Origin: Aphanomyces cochlioides
Taxonomy: Eukaryota; Oomycota; Saprolegniomycetes; Saprolegniales; Verrucalvaceae
Direction of reading: 5' to 3'
Assembly: GCA_019828595.1 (NCBI GenBank)
Contig: JAHQRK010000002.1
Span: 4,030,001-4,094,000 of the forward strand
Length of the DNA: 64,000 bases
Part shown: positions 55,232 to 64,000 of the stretch, piece after piece
Layout: every line of letters starts with the position of its first letter
How positions within the stretch are numbered: position 1 is the stretch's first letter
Notes under the pieces: generated by a model
Told to the model about the DNA's origin: nothing
What the model saw: the letters and a program-made list of their open reading frames with translations, nothing else
Database searches by the model: none
Program-made: the position numbers and the translations under genes

Positions 55232-58200
55232 CTACTGTATCTGCCTTGCGACCAAGTTGGCATAAATGCCGTTTGGAATGGCAATCAACTCATCATGAGT
55301 GCCAAGCTCAGCTATGCGACCGCCATCAGTTACAGCGATAACATCGGCATTGCGGATGGTGGAGAGTCGATGTGCCACAATAATCGTCGTGCGGCGCTTC
55401 TGCTGCAACAACGCATCCAAGGAAGCTTGGACGATGCGTTCACTCTCGTTGTCCAATGCACTCGTCGCTTCATCCAGCAACAAAATCTCAGGATCACGAA
55501 TGATCGCACGAGCAATCGCAATACGCTGCTTCTGACCACCAGACACTTGCACACCACGGTCTCCCACAGATGTGTTGTATCCATCGGGGAATTGCATGAT
55601 GAAGTCATGAGCGCTGGCTTTCTTCGCCGCGTCTTCGATCTCTTCTTGTGTAGCCCCTGGCTTACCAGTGGCAATGTTCTCGCCAATGGTTCCCACAAAC
55701 AAGACAGGTTCTTGACTCACGATCGAGATATGGTTGCGGAGTGACTGGACGTTGATCGACTTGAGGTCGACACCGTCCAAGAAGACAGCACCGGCAGTTG
55801 GGTCGTAGAATCGTTCAATCAAGTTGATGGCTGTACTCTTGCCACTGCCACTGCCACCGACCAAGGCGACCGTTTGTCCGCTCTTGATCTTGAGGTTATA
55901 ATTCTTGTAAATCTTACTGTCAGGTCGATTTGGGTAGTAGAAATCGAGTCCACGGAGTTCGACGTCACCCTTGACATGTTCCAATTTGATGCCATCGTCA
56001 GCCGTGCAATCAATCGGGGGTTGACGGTCGATGATGGCAAAAATGCTCTTGACGGCTTTCTTTGCCTTTGCAACATCACCAAGGCCTTGTGCTGCCATAC
56101 CCACGCCAAATGAGCAAAACAAAAACGAGTTGAGCACCATAAACATACTTTGAAAGTTCAGCAGCCCATGAGTCATAAGCCATCCTCCGTAGTAAAAGAT
56201 TGCAGCTTGGGCAAAGACCATGGACGATTGAGACACAGAGTAGGCCAAACCCCCAGCAATGTCATCTTTGAGGTCAGCTATAGCGCTCTCTTCGAGATTC
56301 TTCAGGTACGCGGAGTTCGTCGCGCTTTCCAAAGTTGCGCGACGAACTCCGCGCAATGGTGCGAATGGCACTGATTGCTTCACTTAGCAGTGCTCCAGCC
56401 TTGACATCTCCGTCGTTGATGTCCTTGCCAGTTTGAGACGTCATCACTTTCACACGAAGGGATTGCGCAGCGGCCATAAACGGAAAGATAGCCATGAACA
56501 TCAATGTCATGCGCCAGCTGAAATAGAATCCAATTCCGATAGCCACCGCTACCGTCGCGATGGCCATCAAAATCGAGTTGAGCGTTTCAGCAGTCATCGA
56601 CCGAATCGCCGCTGAATCGGTGGCCAAACGGGTAGTTAAAGCACCTGAAGAGTTCTTTGGATCGTCAAACCAACCAATGTCTTGACGCAACATGGAACGA
56701 AAGCACATGTCACGGATTCGCATGGTCAAGCGCTCGCATACAATCGCAAATTGGTGGTGTTGGACTGCCGTGGCGATCCAAAGGACGGCACCAAGGCCAA
56801 TGAATCCCATCGACCTCTTGAAATCTTCGACTCGCATGCCATGCGATCCCAAATCCAGTCGGTAAAACACAACCAAACATTTCGTCAAGAGCACGCCCCA
56901 AATGGGATACTGTCCGCCATGGAATACAGCACTGATACTGCCGGCAACCAAATGAACCAAGTCGGGCAAACTCAACGCCCACACGCGAGACAATGGCACA
57001 TCAGGGGCTGACCCATCGTCATCAAAGCTTTCGGTGTTTGTCTCCGATACTTGAACGACTTCGTTCTTCTCAGACACAGCTGCTGATATCTTGCGTGCGA
57101 TTTCGAGTTTCTTGCTCACAACGTCCTTTTCGTCACCGACGTGGTCACCACCACGAGTTTGAGCAGCCACCAACGCCTTGTAGTGACCATTTTCAATCTT
57201 CAGCAGTGATTCATGGATGCCGTCTTCGATCACATTTCCATGACTCAACACTACAATACGATCCGCATCGCGAATCGTCGACAGACGATGGGCAATGATG
57301 ATCGTTGTTCGTTGCCGTGAAGCCAAGAGGCGATCCAACGAAGCTTGCACGGCATGCTCGCTCTCAGAGTCCAACGCACTCGTCGCTTCGTCCAAAAGAA
57401 GCACGGCAGGGTTCTTGATGATCGCACGAGCGATGGCAATGCGTTGCTTCTGACCGCCGGACAATTGAGCGCCGCGGTCACCGACTTCAGTATCAAACCC
57501 GTGAGGAAATCCCATGATGAAGTCGTACGCGTTGGCTTGCTTGGCAGCTTCGTACACTTCTTCATTCGTAGCACCAGGCTTACCGTGGCGAATGTTGTCC
57601 GCAATCGTGTCGGAGAACAATGTTGGTTCTTGACCGACAAGGCCAATTTGATCACGAAGCCACTTGACATTGAGGTCTTTCAAGTCGTGGCCATCCAACG
57701 TCACACGGCCTTCGAGGGGATCGTGGAAGCGTTCCAAGAGGGAGACGATGGTACTCTTGCCACTGCCACTGGATCCGACCAATGCAATCTTTTGACCAGC
57801 AGGGATTGAGAGAGAATAGCCAGCAGCCACCTCAGCATCAGGACGGGATGGATAGGCGAAGCGGATAGATTCGAGTGTGATATTTCCTTGCACGCGATCT
57901 AGTTTCTGTCCCTCAGTTGATGAGGCGTCGATCTTGGATTGTCGGTGAATCAATTGAAAGATGTCGTACGCCGCAGAGCGAGCCGTTGCAATGGCCTGGA
58001 TGCTAGGGGCAGCTTGTCCAAGGCCCATTGCACCCATGACAGTTGTTAGGAATACAATGATAACCCGGCCACCGTCGTAGCAGTTGCTTCCAGCGCACGG
58101 TTTGTCTCCCAAGTTGTCCTTTGTGATACGCACAGCGCCATAGTACATTCCCCCCGCGTAAGCACAGAGGAGGAAAAAGTTCGTCATCCCAGTGCCACAC

Positions 58201-59020
58201 CCGACAGCCAGGCTCTTGCGTACTCCAGCGCGCTGTGTATGAAGCAGCGCAGCAGTGTACTTGTCGACCATCGACCCCATCGCATTGAACATGTGCACGG
58301 TCTTGATGTTCCTCAAACTTTCTTCAGCGATACCGCCAGCTTGCGCATACGCCTCGACGCCGCCTTGGACTGCCGCTGTGATTGCATCGTGAAAGCAAGC
58401 AGAATCAACGCGAGCTCCCAGCCATGGATAAATGCAACAATCATCGAGCCAAGGCCCATGGATAGAAAATTGATGCCGTCGGCGACTTTGCGGCCCATGC
58501 CTTCTTGAACCAGCAGTGTTGAATCGGCAACTCTCGTGGCTAATTGCATCGTGTCGTGCGCGTCAAACCAACCAACTTCTTGGCGTAAAATCGCACTGGC
58601 ATAGGCATGACGCAGTCGTTTGGATTGACGCGACGCGGCAATCGTCCAGCAAGCCACTTGGAGGAACCCAAAGCCAAGAATAATCGCACCGACGACTAGG
58701 AACTGATACACGCCATGGTTGATATTCTTTTGAAAATCAGGGCCAAGTTGTCCACCGCTGCCGCCCCTTGCAGGGTTGAAATTGTTGATAATGTCACCAA
58801 AGAAGATGATTTGAATGGGTTGGGAGGCACCAGTCACGATGGCCGCGATGGTGCCCACAACCATGAGCAGTTTGTCCCTCGCATCGGCGAACTGGAAGAG
58901 CTCCATGAACGAAGCCATGGGTGCAGCTGTCGGTTTTTTATCGCCCTCCTTCGCGGCTTTCTTGTCGTTCTTGTCGTGAGTCTGCAAGGGAGACTTAATC
59001 TCGACGTAATCGTCGCTCAT
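55232..59020 (-). pseudogene. ABCB-5: inverted ABCB pseudogene
   Basis: On the minus strand from the ATG at 59020 (MSDDYVEIKS). TMD1 is open to about 58388, where roughly 35 nt are missing between LLAFT and ITAAVQ, shifting the frame. From 58316 the frame is open through NBD1 and most of TMD2. At 56353-56329 the AIRTIASFNLE region is replaced by a 10-nt-longer segment that is a perfect inverted copy of the nearby ESATNSAYL codons, breaking the frame again. The rest (from about 56330, with LESATNSAYL) is open to the stop at 55232. NBD motifs are all intact. Two independent breaks make a pseudogene call likely. The NBD2 part is a near-exact inverted copy of that in ABCB-4. Confidence 0.88.
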
Positions 59021-60199
59021 TTTCAAGATGTTGTGCACTTCGTCCAAGGCAAAATTGAAAATGAACTTGATCTTGGTTGTCCATCAGCTCGACAGCCAAG
59101 TCTGTCGGTTTCAGTGAACATTTTCCTCAGGATGGTGCACACGAGTTGTCACATCTTGAGAGCAGCGTGAGAGCCATCTTAACTATTTATCAATATTTTA
59201 ATAGTATATTGAGAGAGTAATGAGAGGAGCACTCGTCGCTCGATTACAGTCGTCGTGGCTCTAATCAAATCCAATGCAGTAACACAACGACGACAGGAAA
59301 ATCTTGAAGCACGATGATGGCATTCCCTGTGGCTCTAAGCAAAATGGGCGCGTGAGAGCTCGTTCTGGTTGCTCGGCTTTACAAGCATCCCCTCGTTTGA
59401 TGCTCTCACTTGCGAAAATGATTCCAGTATTGCGCAGGGGCTGTGGGTCCTCGATCACCGCGATGAGCAGAATCAAGACCGACCACACCAAAGGTGAACG
59501 TCTGCGTCACTAGACTCCTCATTGAACATTGTCTGCACAGTGCTCATTAAGAGTAAGTATCATGTTGCGGCTACACGCTGCTCCCAGAATGCTCTGTGGC
59601 TCATCAACGACGATAATAATTGCCCAGAGGAGTATGCAAGGGCTCTCCCCACAGTACGAACGAACTCGAGCAAGGCCCTTTTGTTGCACTGCCCTTTCGG
59701 CTTGCACAGCTTGTGTTAGACACAATGAACAGTCCAATGCGGGTGGTGGCTCGTAATCTTCCACTTCATATCACGATTTCCGACACAGTAACAGAGGCAC
59801 ACATGCACTGCACACCTCTGTTTGCCTCCACGTAGAGACCAAACCCTTCGACGTTAGCGAGCGGTTGCTGGTTCGTCAAGCTTGGATCTATTCACTCTTG
59901 TTCTTATTCCTCTCACCAGTCGACTGAGCGCGCCACGCAGTCTCAGTTCGACTTGCGCATCGCGTCAGCCGAAGGTTGTCGAAGTCGTTGTCACTCGAAA
60001 TTTCTTCTCCGTCCTTCAAAACATTTTAAACCAATTTAAAACATATTTAAACTATTTAAAAATAGATTTTAAATACTGAGATTCGCACCAATCATTGCAA
60101 GCTTACGCAAGACAGTGGAAACATGCCATGACAATAATCACGATCGCGAAGATGCAACGCTTGCGACCAGTGTCGATCTTTCCGTGTTGAGAACAAGAT
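59021..60199. promoter_or_regulatory. Divergent interval between ABCB-5 and ABCB-6
   Basis: About 1.18 kb between the two divergent starts. Overlapping short frames around 59520-59840 on both strands show no domain. The last part (60010-60080) is rich in TTTAAA-type repeats, a plausible promoter or 5' UTR for ABCB-6. No copies of the MITE or TTATCCGGAT motif seen. Confidence 0.4.
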
Positions 60200-63100
60200 A
60201 TGGCAGCGCCACACGACACGTACGTAGCCGTGGAGACTCCAAAGGAGCCGAGGGAGAAGATTCTCCACAAGGAGGCGCCAGCTCCTCAGAGGATGGTCAA
60301 CTTTCTCCAACTCTTCCAGTTTGCCGACAAGACCGACATGATCCTCATGACAATTGGCACGCTCGGAGCGATCGTCATGGGTGCTAGTCAGCCGATCCAA
60401 ATTGTCTTTTTCGGCAACATCATCAATGCATTCAACCCGAAAGGCGGCGGACAGTTTGAAAGGGACAGCTTTCAACACAGCATCAACCGCGTCGTGTATC
60501 AATTTCTCGTCCTTGCCACTGTGATGTTGATTGTCGGATTCTTCCAAATTGCCGGGTGGTCCATCGCCGCCTCTCGACAAGCGAAACGAATGCGTCATGC
60601 GTATGCCTCGGCGATTTTGCGCCAAGAAATTGGATGGTTTGACGTGAATGAACCCATGCAATTGGCAACTCGCGTGGCCGACACAACGCTTCTCGTCCAA
60701 GAAGGCATGGGTCGTAAAGTTGGCGATGGCATCAATTTCCTCTCCATGGGTATTACGTCGCTCGTTTTAGCATTCTACTACGGATGGGAACTCACGTTGG
60801 TTTTGTTTGCATTTACACCTCTCCTTGGTGTTGCGGCCTTTTGCACGTCGAAAGCGATTGCGGCGGCTGTCCAAGGCGGCGTTGAGTCGTACGGTGAAGC
60901 TGGTGGTATCGCTGAAGAAAGCTTGAGCAACATCAAAACTGTGCACATGTTTAACGCCATGAGTGCTCGTGCTGAAAAATACATGGCGGCATTGATTCGC
61001 ACCGAGCAATCCGGCGTGAAGAAAGGCTTTGCCGTGGGCTTTGGTACTGGTATGACGTATTTCATTGCCATGTGTACGTATGCTGTCGGCATGTACTACG
61101 GCGCTGTGCGAGTGACGAACGACCAACTGGGCGCCAATCCCTGCACAGGCTCAAGATGTTATGACGGCGGCCGAGTCATCACGATTTTCTTCTCAATTGT
61201 GATGGGATCGATGGCATTGGGTCAAGCTGGCCCTAGCATGCAAGCCATCATGACGGCAAGGTCTGCTGCCTACGATATCTTCGAGCTGATTAATCGCCAG
61301 TCTAAGATCGACGCCTCGTCCAACGAAGGAAAGAAACTTGACAATGTCGAAGGTCATATTGCGTTGGAATCGATTCGCTTTGCTTACCCCTCCCGACCTG
61401 ATGTCCAAGTTTGCAATGGATATTCTCTCTCGATCCCTGCTGGTCAAAAGATTGCCCTGGTCGGATCCAGTGGCAGTGGCAAGAGTACCATTGTCTCCCT
61501 CTTAGAACGCTTCTACGATCCTCTTGAAGGTCGCGTGACGTTGGATGGCCACGACTTGAAAGATCTCAATGTCAAGTGGCTCCGTGATCACATTGGTCTT
61601 GTCGGCCAAGAACCATGCTTATTTTCCGACACAATTGCAGAAAACATTCGACATGGCAAGCCTGGTGCCACCATTGAAGAAGTGTATGAAGCTGCCAAGC
61701 AAGCCAACGCGTACGACTTCATCATGGGATTTCCTCACGGGTTTGACACTGAAGTCGGTGACCGCGGCGCTCAGTTGTCCGGCGGTCAGAAACAGCGCAT
61801 TGCCATCGCTCGTGCAATCATCAAGAACCCTGCGGTGCTTCTTTTGGACGAAGCTACGAGTGCGTTGGACACAGAGAGTGAACACGTCGTGCAAGCCTCC
61901 TTGGATCGCCTCTTGGCTTCTCGTCAACGAACGACTATTATCATTGCCCATCGTCTGTCGACGATTCGCGATGCAGATCGTATTGTGGTGTTGAGTCATG
62001 GAAATGTGATCGAAGACAGCAACCATGAATCGTTGCTGAAGATTGAGAATGGACATTACAAAGCACTTGTTGGAGCTCAAATGAGGAGCTCGGACGATGA
62101 CAAGGACGCTCCAGCCAAGGTAGCCATTGCACGAAAAATTTCTGGTGCTATCGCAAGTGAAGAAGAACTTATCGAGGAATCAAAAGTGTCGACTGAAGTG
62201 AGTGCGGACGAAGGCGGGTCAGAGAACGTTCCCACTTCCAGAATCTGGCGTTTGAGCTCTCCAGAATGGTGGCATTTGGTCTGCGGTAGCATCGGCACAC
62301 TCTTCCACGGTGCGATGTTTCCACTTTGGGGCGTCCTTCTTACCAAGTGTACTGTTGTTTTCTTTTCACTGGAGTCTGGCTCCCACGCAATGCGCCACGA
62401 AGCTTTGAAGTGGTCAATGGGATTTGTCGTCATGGGTGTCGTTGTTTTGGTTGCTGTCACTGCACAGAACCACCAGTTTGCAGTTGTTTGTGAGCGACTT
62501 ACTGCGCGCATCCGTGGACTTTGCTTTCGCTCTATGCTACACCAAGATATTGCCTGGTTTGATGACCACAAGAACTCGGCTGGAGCTTTGACCACTCGTC
62601 TGGCCTCTGACTCAGCCGCAGTGCGTACAATGACTGCAGAAACTTTGAATGCTATTTTGCTCAACATTGCAACGTTGGGAGTTGCGCTGGGGATTGCTTT
62701 CTACAACAGTTGGCGCATGACTCTTGCCTTCCTTGGTGCGCTTCCTTTTATTGCTGCGGCCCAAATGCTCCAGCTCCAGATGGCAACAGCCCAAACCAAC
62801 AAGAGTGTCAACGATGGCGATATTAAAGCTGGTGCTCGACTCAGTGAAGCTATCAACGCTATTCGTACAGTTGCTTCGTTCAACTTGGAGAAAACGACGA
62901 ACGACGTATATCTCTCGAACCTTCAAGCGAGCTCGGCCACAGATCGAAAGATTGGCTTCGTTGGTGGTGTGGCGTATTCAGTCGCTCAATCCTCAATGAT
63001 CTACGCGATTGCGCCTGTCTTTTACTATGGTGGATGGCTCATGTTGCACAAGCTCGTGGATTTCCAAAACATGTTTATGGTCCTGAACCCACTTCTCTTT

Positions 63101-63985
63101 TGTTCGTTTGGTGTCGGCCTGGCTGCACAAGGTCTTGGCGATGTAGCAAAAGCAAAAAAAGCCATCAAGAGCATCTTCTCGATTATTGATCGCCAGCCTC
63201 CTATTGATTGCACATCTGATGCTGGCATCCAACTCGAGCATGTGAAAGGTGAATTGGAGTTGCGTGGCTTGGACTTCGTCTACCCAAGCCGCCCTGACAG
63301 CAAGATCTACTCCAACTACAACCTTAAGATCAAGAGCGGACAAACGGTCGCCTTGGTCGGTGGTAGTGGTAGTGGCAAGAGTACAGCCATCAACTTGATT
63401 GAGCGATTCTACGACCCAACTGCCGGTGCGATTTTCTTGGATGGCCAGGATCTCAGGTCCCTCAATGTTCAATCTCTGCGCAATCATATCTCGATTGTGA
63501 GTCAAGAACCTGTTTTGTTTGTGGGAACTATCGGTGAAAACATTGCCACTGGCAAGCCTGGCGCAACTCAAGAGGAGATCGAAGACGCGGCGAAGAAAGC
63601 CAATGCTCATGACTTCATCATGCAATTTCCTGACGGATACAACACATCTGTGGGTGACCGTGGTGTCCAAGTATCTGGTGGTCAGAAGCAACGCATTGCG
63701 ATTGCGCGTGCGATCATTCGAGATCCCGAAATCTTGTTGCTGGACGAAGCTACCAGTGCTCTTGACACAGAGAGTGAGCGAATCGTGCAAGCCTCTTTGG
63801 ACACTTTGCTTCAATTGAAACGGCGCACGACAATCATCGTGGCTCATCGTCTGTCCACAATCCGCAATGCAGATGTCATCGCTGTAACTGATGGCGGTCG
63901 CATTGCTGAGCTTGGCACTCACGATGAATTGATTGCAATTCCCAATGGCATTTATGCAAACCTAGTAGCTCGCCAAATGCACTAG
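60200..63985 (+). CDS. ABCB-6: full-length ABCB exporter, intact and most diverged
   Basis: An intron-less frame of 1261 residues starting MAAPHDTYVAVETPKE. Order TMD1-NBD1-TMD2-NBD2. NBD1 has GSSGSGKST (~425), QLSGGQKQR (~527) and VLLLDEATSALD (~549); NBD2 has GGSGSGKST (~1054), VSGGQKQR (~1159) and LLLDEATSALDTESER (~1181). Motif residues are complete. Codon-level sequence differs from the other copies in many third positions, even in the NBDs (for example NBD2 has LDFVYPSRPDSKIYSNYN where ABCB-1, -2, -4 and -5 have FYYPNRP...KNYN), with short identical tracts interspersed. It may be the least converted member. The stop lies 15 bp before the end of the window. Confidence 0.92.
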   Translation: MAAPHDTYVAVETPKEPREKILHKEAPAPQRMVNFLQLFQFADKTDMILMTIGTLGAIVMGASQPIQIVFFGNIINAFNPKGGGQFERDSFQHSINRVVYQFLVLATVMLIVGFFQIAGWSIAASRQAKRMRHAYASAILRQEIGWFDVNEPMQLATRVADTTLLVQEGMGRKVGDGINFLSMGITSLVLAFYYGWELTLVLFAFTPLLGVAAFCTSKAIAAAVQGGVESYGEAGGIAEESLSNIKTVHMFNAMSARAEKYMAALIRTEQSGVKKGFAVGFGTGMTYFIAMCTYAVGMYYGAVRVTNDQLGANPCTGSRCYDGGRVITIFFSIVMGSMALGQAGPSMQAIMTARSAAYDIFELINRQSKIDASSNEGKKLDNVEGHIALESIRFAYPSRPDVQVCNGYSLSIPAGQKIALVGSSGSGKSTIVSLLERFYDPLEGRVTLDGHDLKDLNVKWLRDHIGLVGQEPCLFSDTIAENIRHGKPGATIEEVYEAAKQANAYDFIMGFPHGFDTEVGDRGAQLSGGQKQRIAIARAIIKNPAVLLLDEATSALDTESEHVVQASLDRLLASRQRTTIIIAHRLSTIRDADRIVVLSHGNVIEDSNHESLLKIENGHYKALVGAQMRSSDDDKDAPAKVAIARKISGAIASEEELIEESKVSTEVSADEGGSENVPTSRIWRLSSPEWWHLVCGSIGTLFHGAMFPLWGVLLTKCTVVFFSLESGSHAMRHEALKWSMGFVVMGVVVLVAVTAQNHQFAVVCERLTARIRGLCFRSMLHQDIAWFDDHKNSAGALTTRLASDSAAVRTMTAETLNAILLNIATLGVALGIAFYNSWRMTLAFLGALPFIAAAQMLQLQMATAQTNKSVNDGDIKAGARLSEAINAIRTVASFNLEKTTNDVYLSNLQASSATDRKIGFVGGVAYSVAQSSMIYAIAPVFYYGGWLMLHKLVDFQNMFMVLNPLLFCSFGVGLAAQGLGDVAKAKKAIKSIFSIIDRQPPIDCTSDAGIQLEHVKGELELRGLDFVYPSRPDSKIYSNYNLKIKSGQTVALVGGSGSGKSTAINLIERFYDPTAGAIFLDGQDLRSLNVQSLRNHISIVSQEPVLFVGTIGENIATGKPGATQEEIEDAAKKANAHDFIMQFPDGYNTSVGDRGVQVSGGQKQRIAIARAIIRDPEILLLDEATSALDTESERIVQASLDTLLQLKRRTTIIVAHRLSTIRNADVIAVTDGGRIAELGTHDELIAIPNGIYANLVARQMH

Positions 63986-64000
63986 ACGCGGTGGCAATAT

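Noticed and set aside
35678..63922. Long minus-strand frames antiparallel to the intact ABCB genes
   Set aside because: They repeat at the same relative position in every copy and mirror NBD codons; they lack any domain and follow from codon usage of the sense genes.

Overview
The window looks like nuclear DNA of a stramenopile, most likely a saprolegnialean oomycete (Aphanomyces/Saprolegnia type). The evidence is compact genes with very short introns (39-56 nt in the 33 I could place, nearly all ending TAG), AT-rich spacers, a long-repeat ankyrin protein and a GH81 glucanase of the kind common in these organisms, Crypton and Harbinger transposons, and a tandem array of intron-less full-length ABCB transporters. 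The lineage is inferred from style and content; no marker gene proves it.

Layout. 1-25.1 kb is a housekeeping region: the 3' end of an NFRKB-like INO80-associated gene, a Hel2/ZNF598-type ribosome-quality-control E3 ligase with an R3H domain, an SPX-domain protein, a FAIM-like/RanBP2-zinc-finger/DPF adaptor, an ankyrin protein, a GH81 endo-1,3-beta-glucanase, a heme-thiolate peroxidase that may be myristoylated, a UBE2T-like E2, MTR4 helicase, a fatty-acid-hydroxylase-family enzyme, a TLC-domain membrane protein, ARPC1 and a glutathionylspermidine-synthase-type ligase. Several of these had to be assembled across short introns. Palindromic TTATCCGGAT motifs recur in the spacers here.

25.6-34.6 kb is a transposon island: a decayed Crypton tyrosine recombinase, a DDE_Tnp_4 transposase with a one-base frameshift, a second Crypton scrap interrupted by a MITE with an 8-bp target duplication, an apparently complete two-gene Harbinger-type element with ~40-bp terminal inverted repeats, and another MITE.

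35.5-64 kb is an ABCB (P-glycoprotein/MDR-type) birth-and-death cluster. Three genes are intact (35.5-39.3, 45.8-49.6 and 60.2-64.0 kb). One is split by a ~1.46-kb inversion and shot through with indels (39.3-43.9 kb). One has collapsed to its two ends (44.3-44.8 kb). One is frameshifted exactly in the linker between halves (50.8-54.6 kb). One is inverted and broken, partly by what looks like a template-switch mutation (55.2-59.0 kb). The nucleotide-binding domains are nearly identical at DNA level between copies, pseudogenes included, in mosaic patterns that point to ongoing gene conversion.
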